DNA of 64,000 nucleotides, taken from Burkholderia lata. Its GTDB lineage: Bacteria > Pseudomonadota > Gammaproteobacteria > Burkholderiales > Burkholderiaceae. The stretch is from positions 558,001-622,000 of the forward strand of contig NC_007509.1 of NCBI RefSeq assembly GCF_000012945.1. The letters are read 5' to 3'. Each line of letters opens with the position of its first letter. Position 1 is the first letter of the stretch. A program made the position numbers and the translations under genes. The notes under the pieces were generated by a model that ran no database searches, had not been told where the DNA came from, and was given only the letters and a program-made list of their open reading frames with translations. Shown piece after piece: positions 1-9,314 of the stretch.

Positions 1-1813
<1,813 letters not shown>

Positions 1814-2434
1814 GGTGGTCTGGCTCCTGTCGGTGAAAGTGGGTCGAAGGGTGAAGTCCCGATGCGGTGCGGCGCTTGGCGCTTCCCGACCGCGAATGCA
1901 CGACGCGCCGCACGGTGGCGCGCGGGCGGCACCGGTGCTGTCACGCAGCGCGCGCCGGCGTTGTGTACGGTCGCGGTCAGGTCGGCAAGCGTGCGTGCCG
2001 GGAGGAGCCCACGGCATCGCTTCGACTGCGTTCAAAATAGCGAATCGGCGGAGGCTATCCAAGGCACAGTTCCGCGCCGGCCCGGCCGTGAATTGCACCC
2101 TCGCATGCACGCGCGCACGGGTGGCAAGGAGTACAGACGGGCGGGCGCACGGCGGCACGGGCGTGCGCGGCGTGCGCAGCGGGTGATGACAGGAAGCGGG
2201 AGGGGGCGCAACGCGAACGGATCGCGGTGCGACATCGGCGCGCAGGGCGCCGTTTGTGGGCGGGTGAAAGGCGCCGCGAGTGGGGAGGCGCGACGGAAGT
2301 AACGCGGGGGGAGTGTGCCGCGACCGGCTAAGTGCAACCACACACGCACCGCAGACGATGCGTGTGTGGCGGCCGAGGGCGAGGGCGGGTTGCACGGTCC
2401 GGGCCGGACACGGCGCAACCGTGGCGTGCCGCGG
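1814..2434. other. intergenic region upstream of the Clp ATPase
   Basis: About 620 bases with long open frames but no ribosome-binding site, domain or codon pattern that supports a gene. It must contain the Clp promoter on the minus strand; I could not assign a clear -35/-10 or heat-shock promoter. Confidence 0.4.
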
Positions 2435-2704
2435 TCAGTCCGGGAGTGTCATCGCAAGCCGTTGCCGGGCGATCTGCTTCACGTCCGTTGACAGTGCCGC
2501 ATTCGGCAGGCCATTGGCCCAGACGGAGAACGAATCCTCGATCAGGTTGCGCGTGTCGGGCGGCAACTCCGCCAGGACCAGCGACAAGACGGTGAACAGC
2601 ACGGCGGTGTCGCCGGCCTGGCTGCTCGCGTTCGCATCGACCGCCTGCTTCAGGTGATCGACCGACGCCTGCAGCGCCTGCAATGCCTCATTCGACTCGC
2701 TCAT
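2435..2704 (-). CDS. small helical protein downstream of encapsulin
   Basis: An 89-residue protein of unknown function. The chosen ATG at 2704 (MSESNEALQ) has GGAG six bases upstream; a start 12 bases earlier lacks this. The sequence is predicted largely helical: an N-terminal heptad-like stretch (about 5-30), a hydrophobic segment around residues 38-50 (AVLFTVLSLVLAELP) and a basic tail region. It lies about 100 bases downstream of the encapsulin gene on the same strand, so it may be co-transcribed with the nanocompartment. It carries no encapsulin-targeting peptide at its C-terminus. A role in the compartment is only inference from position. Confidence 0.75.
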   Translation of the reverse strand: MSESNEALQALQASVDHLKQAVDANASSQAGDTAVLFTVLSLVLAELPPDTRNLIEDSFSVWANGLPNAALSTDVKQIARQRLAMTLPD

Positions 2705-2808
2705 CACACACTCCATGCAAGATGGGTTTGATCGGCGACGAACATGCGGCCGGCGGTGCGGCCGCTCGCGCGCGACGCCCGGCGGGCATCGCGCGCAGGC
2801 AACCGCGG

Positions 2809-3624
2809 TCAGGCCGTCGTGTTGGCCTGCGGCGCCACGGCCACCGATGCTTCGCTCGTCAGCATCAGGAACGTGAACGTTTCGCGCAGGTACAGGCGGA
2901 CGACCTTGTCGGTATGACTCGTGTAGCCGATCGATACGTCTTCCCCGAGGTGCAGCTCGTAATCGCCGCCGCGCGTGGACAACACGCAGCCGCCGCTGAT
3001 CGCCGGCGCCCAGATGATCTCGCCGCTGACGATCCGCTTGATATGGCCGAGGACCGGATAGCCCTGGTCGCGCGCTTCGCTGAGCGCCGTGTACGCATCC
3101 GAGCCGAGCACGACCGAGTACGGGCCGTCGACGCCGGCCAGCCGCAGCGCCTCGAGCGCGTCGCTGATCGCGTCGGGATACGCGCTCACGTCTGCCGGCA
3201 GCGTGAGCTTGTTGTTCGACGTGCCTTCGCGGATGCCGACGATGCTGGCGGCCGCGTAGCCGTCGAAAATCGCGCCGTCTTCGGCGAACGCAAGCCGCTG
3301 CGCGGCGTCCTTCGCCGGTTGCCAGTCGGCGTCGCGCGCGCCGCGCTCGACGCTGTCGATCGCATCGCGGCTCAGCTCGAACGGCACCGTCAGCTCGACG
3401 ATCGTGCGGACTTCGCGCAGCCGCGCATTGACTTGCTCGCGCGGGGCGGCGACTTCGACGAGGTGCCCGGTGCCGACGGCCGACAGCTCGGGGCCTTCGG
3501 GGCCGTCGACGTCGACGACGCGGCGGCCGGCCACCGATCGTTTGAACGTGCGTGCCACTTCCTCCTCGATTTGTTCCCAGGCGGAGGACGAGATCGGGGC
3601 GAGTTCGCGGTGCAGGTTATTCAT
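2809..3624 (-). CDS. enc: encapsulin shell protein (family 1, linocin M18-like)
   Basis: A 271-residue HK97-fold protein that self-assembles into a hollow icosahedral protein compartment in the cytoplasm and loads cargo by short C-terminal tags. The N-terminus (MNNLHRELAPIS), the segment FKRSVAGRRVVDVDGPEGP and the C-terminal pattern SGGCVLSTRGGDYELHLGEDV are typical of family 1 encapsulins, as is the length. The ATG at 3624 matches the family N-terminus; a GTG 18 bases upstream would only add six residues. The peroxidase gene upstream on the same strand bears an encapsulin-targeting tail, so the pair is a cargo/shell system. The gap to the peroxidase gene is about 510 bases, long for an operon, and holds a candidate internal promoter. 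Confidence 0.95.
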   Translation of the reverse strand: MNNLHRELAPISSSAWEQIEEEVARTFKRSVAGRRVVDVDGPEGPELSAVGTGHLVEVAAPREQVNARLREVRTIVELTVPFELSRDAIDSVERGARDADWQPAKDAAQRLAFAEDGAIFDGYAAASIVGIREGTSNNKLTLPADVSAYPDAISDALEALRLAGVDGPYSVVLGSDAYTALSEARDQGYPVLGHIKRIVSGEIIWAPAISGGCVLSTRGGDYELHLGEDVSIGYTSHTDKVVRLYLRETFTFLMLTSEASVAVAPQANTTA

Positions 3625-3724
3625 GGGTTCTTGTTGCCTCACGTCTGCGAAAACACTTCATGGTGGGCCGATCGGCTGACGGACTGCGCCTGGTGCCAGG
3701 CATGCCGATCGCGGGCGAAAATGC

Positions 3725-3733
3725 ATATTAGCA
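3725..3733 (-). promoter_or_regulatory. candidate extended -10 promoter for the encapsulin gene
   Basis: Read on the minus strand this is TGCTAATAT, an extended -10 element (TGn followed by a near-consensus hexamer) in otherwise GC-rich DNA, about 100 bases upstream of the encapsulin start. No good -35 hexamer sits 17 bases upstream, as is usual for extended -10 promoters. It could let the shell gene be expressed independently of the peroxidase. Confidence 0.35.
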
Positions 3734-4137
3734 GGCTCTATTGACACCACTGCAGCACAAATCGAAACGACACCCTGCGGTGGCGCAACTGTTCTGCAAT
3801 TCGCGTGGGGGGGCGGTGTGTGCGCGTGCGGAATGTCCTGACCGGATGGCGATACCCGGGTGCGTACCGGCGCTCGCGTCGCTCGGACCGCGCTCGATAG
3901 CGCACCGAACTCATGCCGCTCGAGGATCTATCGCGTGTCGTTCATTCTTGTGAACATTCATCCGGCAGGGTTTCGGGAAGCCGGAGTGGGGTGGCGTTCA
4001 GTCGTCGGGCCCGGGCCCGAATGAACCATAGACGCAGCCTATTGAGGCTTCACAACCCAGTGGAGGTCGTTGATGGCACGACGACTCGTCTCGCCCGGCG
4101 CGGGGTTGGCGCGCCGGACTGCCTTCAGCGATTTGCG
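3734..4137. other. gap between DyP peroxidase and encapsulin genes
   Basis: About 400 bases without a supported gene. It is somewhat less GC-rich than its surroundings at 3740-3780 and 3940-4060. No strong hairpin with a T-tract was seen after the peroxidase stop, so read-through into the encapsulin gene remains possible. Confidence 0.35.
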
Positions 4138-5199
4138 TTACGACGGCACGCCTTTCAGCGAGCCGATTTTCAGCGAGCCGTCGCGATGCGGCGCGGACGA
4201 AGCGGGCGCCGGCTCCGCGGCCTCCGCGGCCGGCGCCGCACGATCGGCGAGCGCCTCGAGCAGGTCGGCGGACGGCACGAAGAACAGCGAGCCGGTGACC
4301 GCGCGGCTGTAGTCGAGCAGGCGGTCGTAGTTGCCGGGCGGGCGGCCGACGAACATGTTCTCGAGCATCTGCTCGATCGGCGCCGGCGAGCGCGCGTAGC
4401 CGATGAAGTAGGTGCCGAATTCACCCGCGCCCGGGCGTCCGAACGGCATGTTGTCGCGCAGGATCTTCACTTCCTGGCCGTCCTCGTCGAGCGTGGTCAG
4501 CGAGCTGTGCGAGCACGACGGCTTCACGTCCGGCGCGAGCTCGATGTCGGACAATTTGGTGCGGCCGATGATGCGCTCCTGCGTCTCGACCGCGAGCGCG
4601 TTCCAGCCGGCCATGTCGTGCAGGTACTTCTGCACGATCACGTAGCTGCCGCCCGTGAATTCCGCGTCTTCGTCGCCGATCACCGTGAAGTCGACCGCCT
4701 CGCGGCCTTCCGGGTTCTCGGTGCCGTCGACGAAGCCGATCATCGCGCGCTGGTCGAAATTGCGGAAGCCGTGCACCTCGTCGACGACCGTGACGGCATC
4801 GCCGAGCGCGCCGAGCAACTGCGTCGCGAGTTCGAAGCACAGGTCCATCGCGTCCGCGCGAATGTGCAGCAGGATGTCGCCCGGCGTCGCGACCGCGACA
4901 CGTTGCCCCGCGCCGAATTCGCGGAACGGATGCAGCGCGGCGGGGCGCGGGTTGCCGAACAGCGCATCCCACGCGTCGGCGCCGAAGCCGCACACGCAGG
5001 TGAGGTTGCCGCCCGGCACGCGCTTGCCGACCGAGCGCACGAGCGCGGCGATGTCGCCGCACCATGACCGGATCGTGTCGGCATGATCGGCGCCGGGATT
5101 GATCGTCGCGACGAGGAAGATCGCGCTGCGCGTGATCGTGCTGTGAACGTTCTGGGAGAGCGGGGGAGGTGTCTGCATCGTGGGCTGCCGGTCAGTCAT
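4138..5199 (-). CDS. DyP-type heme peroxidase, encapsulin cargo
   Basis: A 353-residue dye-decolourising peroxidase that uses heme and H2O2 to oxidise bulky substrates. The family GxxDG motif is present as IGFVDGTENP (D158), the likely heme-ligand histidine is H231 (SCSHSSLT) and the catalytic arginine is R248 (ILRDNMPFG). After the catalytic domain (to about residue 312) comes an Ala/Pro-rich linker (about 318-337) and then DGSLKIGSLKG at 340-350, the encapsulin-targeting peptide. There is no signal or Tat peptide, consistent with packaging in a cytosolic shell. The ATG at 5199 is used; an in-frame ATG at 5178 is also possible. The encapsulin gene follows downstream on the same strand. Confidence 0.95.
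   Translation of the reverse strand: MTDRQPTMQTPPPLSQNVHSTITRSAIFLVATINPGADHADTIRSWCGDIAALVRSVGKRVPGGNLTCVCGFGADAWDALFGNPRPAALHPFREFGAGQRVAVATPGDILLHIRADAMDLCFELATQLLGALGDAVTVVDEVHGFRNFDQRAMIGFVDGTENPEGREAVDFTVIGDEDAEFTGGSYVIVQKYLHDMAGWNALAVETQERIIGRTKLSDIELAPDVKPSCSHSSLTTLDEDGQEVKILRDNMPFGRPGAGEFGTYFIGYARSPAPIEQMLENMFVGRPPGNYDRLLDYSRAVTGSLFFVPSADLLEALADRAAPAAEAAEPAPASSAPHRDGSLKIGSLKGVPS
4150..4182 (-). other. encapsulin-targeting peptide coding segment
   Basis: Encodes DGSLKIGSLKG at the end of the peroxidase, close to the known targeting consensus for encapsulin cargo. At DNA level it contains a 13-base direct repeat (CGGCTCGCTGAAA read on the minus strand), which is why the peptide itself reads as GSLKI-GSLKG. 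Confidence 0.9.
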
Positions 5200-5243
5200 G
5201 TCGGGACGGAAGTGCCGTGGCGCGCGAAGGCGAACGGTTGAAC

Positions 5244-5276
5244 TGTGTCATGCGACTGTTCTCTTTGTGTCATGCG
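5244..5276. promoter_or_regulatory. paired direct repeats TGTGTCATGCG upstream of DyP gene
   Basis: Two identical 11-base copies of TGTGTCATGCG at 5244-5254 and 5266-5276, whose starts are 22 bases apart, about two helical turns. They lie 45-77 bases upstream of the peroxidase start. A partial copy (CTGTCATGCGA) recurs at 5420-5430. The spacing is what a dimeric regulator bound on one face would need; the regulator is unknown. Confidence 0.4.
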
Positions 5277-5411
5277 GATGAAGGACATTGCGCGGACATC
5301 GCGCAACGGGCCGCAGCGGTGGCGGCCGGCCGCACGGTGCGTACCTGCCCGCACCGCGTAACGTCGTCGAGCAAGCAATCTAGCAGCTTCGGCCGGTCTT
5401 TGGAACACGTA

Positions 5412-5437
5412 TCGCCAAACTGTCATGCGAATGCGTC
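5412..5437 (+). promoter_or_regulatory. shared motif TCGCCAAACTGTCA, copy 1
   Basis: The 14-base string TCGCCAAACTGTCA at 5412-5425 occurs again at 7641-7654. Both copies are followed at the same distance by CGTC and both lie 150-220 bases upstream of a plus-strand regulator gene. A common regulatory site is likely; its binding protein is unknown. Confidence 0.4.
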
Positions 5438-5566
5438 AAACAGGGCCGGATTTTGGGCGGCGCCCGCGCAGCTGTACTCCTGGCGCATGCCGCGCTGTGC
5501 TCTTGAGCGTGCGTGCCGCGTGCAGTAGATTAGGTCCCGCTGCGCCCGCCGACGAGGAGCGTCATC

Positions 5567-5953
5567 ATGAACCTGCTGGAAGCGATGCGTGTGTATGTCG
5601 CGGTGGTCGAGCACGGCGGCCTGTCCGCTGCGGCGTCCGAGCTGCGGCTCGACGAAACGCAGGTGAGCGAACGGATCGACGGCCTCGAGCGGTATCTCGG
5701 CTGCCGCCTGCTGCTGTGCCGCGACCGCGACGACGTTGCGTGCACCGATGCGGGTGACGCGTTCCACGTGTGCTGCCGCCGGACGCTGTCCGCGGTCGAG
5801 CGGGCGACCGGCGCGGCCGGCCCGCATGGGCCGGATCTGCCCGATCTGCCGGATCTGCCCGCTGCGCACGCTACCGTGCATGCCGCCGCGCGCGACGCGA
5901 CTTTCCCGCCGCCCGGCGCCGTTCAAGCTTCATCACCGCGACTGTCACCTTGA
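5567..5953 (+). CDS. stand-alone LysR-type HTH domain protein (truncated regulator)
   Basis: A 128-residue protein whose first 60 or so residues match the LysR-family winged helix-turn-helix (MNLLEAMRVYVAVVEHGGLS, then AASELRLDETQVSERIDGLE). The effector-binding domain (normally about 200 more residues) is absent. Instead there is a short tail with a DLP repeat (about residues 90-98) coded by nearly identical 9-base units, then low-complexity sequence. A good ribosome-binding site (GAGGAG) precedes the ATG. The stop overlaps the TTG start of the psiE-like gene, suggesting translational coupling. It may be a DNA-binding remnant or a small competitor of full-length LysR proteins; which is unknown. 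Confidence 0.7.
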   Translation: MNLLEAMRVYVAVVEHGGLSAAASELRLDETQVSERIDGLERYLGCRLLLCRDRDDVACTDAGDAFHVCCRRTLSAVERATGAAGPHGPDLPDLPDLPAAHATVHAAARDATFPPPGAVQASSPRLSP

Positions 5954-6399
5954 ATACGACCACGCTTTCCTGCTCGCCGGCCGAGCGCATTCGCCGCCGC
6001 TTCGGCCATTTCCTGCACGCAGCCGAACTGGCCGGGCTGATCGTGATCGGGCTCGCGACCGCGTTCGCGATGGCTCAGGAAGCGTGGAAGGTCGTGCTCG
6101 CGGGTGAAGTGTCGCTGACCGACCTGCTGCTGATGTTCTTGTACCTGGAAGTGCTCGCGATGGACGTGCGCTACCTGCGGCTCGGCCGGTTGCCCGTGCG
6201 GTTTCCGCTGTTCATTGCGATGACGTCGCTCGCACGCGACCTGATACTGCGCGGTGCAACCGACAGCCCCGAGCGGATGCTGATGACGACCTTCGGGATC
6301 GTGCTGCTCGCGGTGGGCGTGCTGATCCTGAGTTTCGGCCAGCACCGCTTCCCGGCCGACGTCGCCGATGTCGAGGACGATGCGCATGCGCGCAGGTAA
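5950..6399 (+). CDS. PsiE-like inner-membrane protein
   Basis: A 149-residue polytopic membrane protein of the phosphate-starvation-inducible PsiE family, whose biochemical role is unknown. Several hydrophobic segments are visible: AELAGLIVIGLATAFAMAQ, LLLMFLYLEVLAMDVRY and TTFGIVLLAVGVLILSF. The motif FPLFIAMTSLARDLILR matches the family. The frame has no ATG near the expected N-terminus; the TTG at 5950, which overlaps the stop codon of the preceding gene, gives the natural length and suggests coupled translation. Confidence in the family is good, in the start moderate. Confidence 0.8.
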   Translation: MNTTTLSCSPAERIRRRFGHFLHAAELAGLIVIGLATAFAMAQEAWKVVLAGEVSLTDLLLMFLYLEVLAMDVRYLRLGRLPVRFPLFIAMTSLARDLILRGATDSPERMLMTTFGIVLLAVGVLILSFGQHRFPADVADVEDDAHARR

Positions 6400-6453
6400 A
6401 GCGCGGGCGGCAAGCCGCATGCATGATCGATGTCCCTGCAAGGAGGGTGCCGG

Positions 6454-6651
6454 ATGAGTACGCATTCCGTTGAAACGAAACAGGCGATCGAGCTGCAGCA
6501 TGCTGCGTCGGACGCCTACCGGCTGGCGCGCGACACGCGCGATGCCGATCCGGCGCTCGCGCGCGCGCCGTCCGTCGCCAGGCTGCAGCGGGAGGCTGCG
6601 CACGCGTACGCCGATGCGGCACGTGCACGCGCGGCGGCCACCGGCATCTGA
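6454..6651 (+). CDS. small Ala/Arg-rich hypothetical protein
   Basis: A 65-residue, mostly helical, Ala/Arg-rich protein (YRLARDTRDADPALARAPS, QREAAHAYADAARARAAA). A strong AGGAGG lies just upstream of the ATG at 6454, and this fixes the start over an ATG 24 bases earlier. It sits in a same-strand run of small stress-type genes (psiE-like upstream, DUF1269 downstream). Function unknown. Confidence 0.7.
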   Translation: MSTHSVETKQAIELQHAASDAYRLARDTRDADPALARAPSVARLQREAAHAYADAARARAAATGI

Positions 6652-6719
6652 ATCGAACCCCGGCATGCCGCATGCGGTGCGGCGGCCGCCACTGACCATC
6701 CAACCGAGCGAGGTATCGA

Positions 6720-7175
6720 ATGACCAAGCAACTGATCGTCGCCGTGTTTGACAGCGTCGATACGGCCCGCCAGGCCGCGAACGATTTCGAGGCGCTGTCG
6801 GAGAAGGACGAAGGATTCCACGTCGAGAACGGGGTCGTCGTCGAGAAGGACGCGACCGGCAAGCTGGCGGTACTCCACGCCGAATCGCGGCCGTTCAAGG
6901 GCGGCGTGATCGGCGCGATCGCGGGCGGTTTGCTCGGCCTGCTCGCCGGGCCGCTCGGCGTGGTCACCGGCATGGCGGCCGGCGCGGGGGCCGGCATTCT
7001 TGCGGAAGCGGCCGGCAATGCGCTGCTCGACGGCACGTTCGTCGAGACGATTGCGGCACGGCTCGTGCCCGGCAGCGTCGCGGTCATCCTGGAAGCGAAG
7101 GAGGACACGCCGTTCTCGGTCGACAACGTCGTGACGGGATTCGGCGGCAAGGTGTTCCGCCAGACGCTCGATTGA
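6720..7175 (+). CDS. DUF1269-family protein with glycine-zipper membrane segment
   Basis: A 151-residue member of the DUF1269 family. A ferredoxin-like N-terminal part (LIVAVFDSVDTARQAANDFE) is followed by a Gly/Ala-rich hydrophobic stretch at about 61-99 that resembles a glycine zipper and could insert into or associate with the membrane, then a C-terminal soluble part (RLVPGSVAVILEAKEDT). The family is common in stress-induced loci but has no proven activity. A related protein lacking the hydrophobic stretch is encoded at 13750-14214. Confidence 0.85.
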   Translation: MTKQLIVAVFDSVDTARQAANDFEALSEKDEGFHVENGVVVEKDATGKLAVLHAESRPFKGGVIGAIAGGLLGLLAGPLGVVTGMAAGAGAGILAEAAGNALLDGTFVETIAARLVPGSVAVILEAKEDTPFSVDNVVTGFGGKVFRQTLD

Positions 7176-7209
7176 GCGTGTCGTTGTCGAACCGCAACAG
7201 GAGAACCAC

Positions 7210-7464
7210 ATGCGCATCGATCAATCGTACCGTCGCTTCGACATCGCGGCGACGCTGTCGCCGCTGCCCGGCAACGGCAACCGCGCGATCGCGGTCGTCG
7301 ACGTGACGACCGACGATCCCGCCCGCATCGTCGATCTCGGCACCGGGCAATTCCTGCAGATCCGCAAGTGGGTCGAATCGAACGACATCGCGTTGCTGAC
7401 GGTGGTGTTCGACGAGTGCAAGGTCGCGATCGATCACTACGCGGACAACGTCGACGACGCTTGA
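7210..7464 (+). CDS. hypothetical protein, 84 aa
   Basis: A small acidic soluble protein preceded by ACAGGAG at a suitable distance. No domain was recognised. It lies 34 bases after the DUF1269 gene on the same strand and probably belongs to that transcription unit. Confidence 0.7.
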   Translation: MRIDQSYRRFDIAATLSPLPGNGNRAIAVVDVTTDDPARIVDLGTGQFLQIRKWVESNDIALLTVVFDECKVAIDHYADNVDDA

Positions 7465-7855
7465 GTACACGCGGGGCCCGCGCATGACCGGGCTTCGCGT
7501 GACTGTCGCCCGACGACCATCGGCCAACCGCGACGACGCATGCCGGCACCGCGCCCGGCGAATGGTTGCCGCGCGACACGCGCGGCGCGGCGCCGTCGCG
7601 TTCGAATCTGTTCACCACGCCGGCCCGATTTCACGTTTCCTCGCCAAACTGTCACTTACATTCGTCGAAATGACGCAGTAGGATGCCGAACCTTGTCTAG
7701 ATGAGATTCGCATTGCTATCCGCCTTCAATTTCGATAACGGACGAGGTTCGCACCGGGACACCCGCGCCCGGCCACGGCTATCCGGCTTCGTGCACCGGC
7801 GCGGCCCTGCCGCCCGCGCATCGCACGCCGGTTCACCGCTGGCGGGGCGAGGCGG
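7465..7855. other. intergenic region upstream of the MocR gene
   Basis: About 390 bases without a supported gene. It contains copy 2 of the TCGCCAAACTGTCA motif at 7641-7654, followed by an AT-richer stretch (7650-7735) that is the probable promoter region of the MocR-type gene. Confidence 0.45.
7641..7667 (+). promoter_or_regulatory. shared motif TCGCCAAACTGTCA, copy 2
   Basis: Identical in 14 bases to 5412-5425 and followed in both places by CGTC. It lies about 215 bases upstream of the MocR start codon, near the AT-richer part of the intergenic region. Confidence 0.4.
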
Positions 7856-9280
7856 ATGAAGCTCTACGAGAAATTTGCAAACGACATAGAGAGACTCATC
7901 CGGCAGGGCGTATATCGACACGGCGATCGTGTCCCTTCGGTGCGGCAGGCGAGCCAGCAGCACCGGATCAGCATCACGACCGTGCTGCACGCCTATCTGT
8001 TGCTGGAAAGCCGCGGGCTGCTCGAAAGCCGGCCGCAGTCGGGCTATTTCGTGAACCTGCGACGCGACGACAGCCATGCGCCGGTGCGCGAGCTGCGGCC
8101 GTCGAAGCCGATCGCGATCTCGTCGTCGGTCGACGTGAGCCGGCTGGTGCTGTCGACGCTGCGCTCGATCGGTACCGACGACGCGGTGCCGCTCGGCTCG
8201 CCGTATCCGGACCCGAGCCTGTACCCGTTCGAGAAGCTGAACCGCTACGCGTATGCGGCCGGTCGCGACAAGTCGCTGTGGGGCGTGACGGACGGGCTGC
8301 CGCCCGGCCATCCGCGGCTGATCCGGCAGATTGCACGCCGATATCTGGAAAACGGGATGTCGGTGGACCCGAACGAGATCATCGTGACGGTCGGCGCGAC
8401 GGAGGCGATCAACCTGTGCCTGCAGGCGGTCGCGAAGCCGGGCGACACGATCGCGGTGGAATCGCCGACGTTCTACGCAATGCTGCACGCGATCGAACGG
8501 ATGGGAATGAAGGCGATCGAGGTGGCGACGCATCCGGAATACGGGATCGATATCGCGGCATTGGCTGCAATTGCGAAGTCGCAACCGATCGCCGCGTGCA
8601 TGGTGATGCCGAACTTCCAGAACCCGCTCGGCTTCCAGATGCCCGACGAGCGCAAGCGCGAGCTGGTCGAGTTCGCCGCGAAAGCCGATCTGCCGATCAT
8701 CGAGAATGGCGTGTACAACGAACTGTACTTCGGCAACATGCATCCGAGCACGCTGAAGTCGTTCGACCGCCATGACATCGTGCTGCATTGCTCGTCGTTC
8801 TCGAAGAGCCTGACGGCCGCGTACCGGATCGGCTGGGCGCTGCCGGGCCGCTATCGCGAGCAGGTCGAGAAGCTGAAATTCCTGAACACGCTCGCGACGC
8901 CGTCGTTGCCGCAGCTCGCGATCGCGGAGTTTCTCGAGCGCGACGGCTACGAGCATCACCTGCGGCGGATTCGCAAGGCCTATGCGCAGCAGGCGAACCT
9001 GATGCGGACGATGGTGTCGCGATTCTTCCCGGAAGGCACGCGCATCTCGAGCCCGGCGGGCGGGTACGTGCTGTGGATCGAGCTGCCCGCGCAGGTCGAC
9101 GCGATGCGGCTGTACCAGCTCGCGCTGGAGCAGGGGATCACGATCGGGCCCGGCTACATGTTCTCGATCACGGACAGCTACCGGAACTTCATCCGGCTGA
9201 ACTACAGCAGCCCGTGGTCGCCGGAGATCGAGCAGGCGGTGATCACGGTCGGCAAGCTCGCCGCCTACTGCGTCGACTGA
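7856..9280 (+). CDS. MocR-type regulator (GntR HTH fused to PLP aminotransferase-like domain)
   Basis: A 474-residue transcription factor with a GntR winged helix-turn-helix at about 1-70 (RVPSVRQASQQHRISITTVL) and a fold-type I aminotransferase domain at about 110-470. The PLP lysine is K317 in SSFSKSLTAAYRIGW; the VTVGATEAINLCLQ and MPNFQNPLGFQMPDE motifs are also present. MocR proteins use PLP or its adducts as signals to control amino-acid, vitamin or transport genes. Its own target is unknown. It converges with the formate dehydrogenase gene, so that gene is not an obvious divergent target. Confidence 0.92.
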   Translation: MKLYEKFANDIERLIRQGVYRHGDRVPSVRQASQQHRISITTVLHAYLLLESRGLLESRPQSGYFVNLRRDDSHAPVRELRPSKPIAISSSVDVSRLVLSTLRSIGTDDAVPLGSPYPDPSLYPFEKLNRYAYAAGRDKSLWGVTDGLPPGHPRLIRQIARRYLENGMSVDPNEIIVTVGATEAINLCLQAVAKPGDTIAVESPTFYAMLHAIERMGMKAIEVATHPEYGIDIAALAAIAKSQPIAACMVMPNFQNPLGFQMPDERKRELVEFAAKADLPIIENGVYNELYFGNMHPSTLKSFDRHDIVLHCSSFSKSLTAAYRIGWALPGRYREQVEKLKFLNTLATPSLPQLAIAEFLERDGYEHHLRRIRKAYAQQANLMRTMVSRFFPEGTRISSPAGGYVLWIELPAQVDAMRLYQLALEQGITIGPGYMFSITDSYRNFIRLNYSSPWSPEIEQAVITVGKLAAYCVD

Positions 9281-9314
9281 ACGGTCCGCCGCGAGTCGCG
9301 TGTCGCGCGCGGCG

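Larger units (their letters stand above)
5200..5566. other. divergent intergenic region, DyP peroxidase / LysR-type HTH gene
   Basis: About 370 bases between two divergent genes, so it should hold promoters in both directions. It contains a pair of direct repeats near the peroxidase start (5244-5276), a third related copy at 5420-5430, and a 14-base motif shared with the region upstream of the MocR gene (5412-5425). No additional gene is supported. Confidence 0.5.

Noticed and set aside
3913..5067. Long plus-strand frame opposite the DyP peroxidase gene
   Set aside because: Arg-rich sequence with no domain, caused by the high GC content of the minus-strand peroxidase gene.
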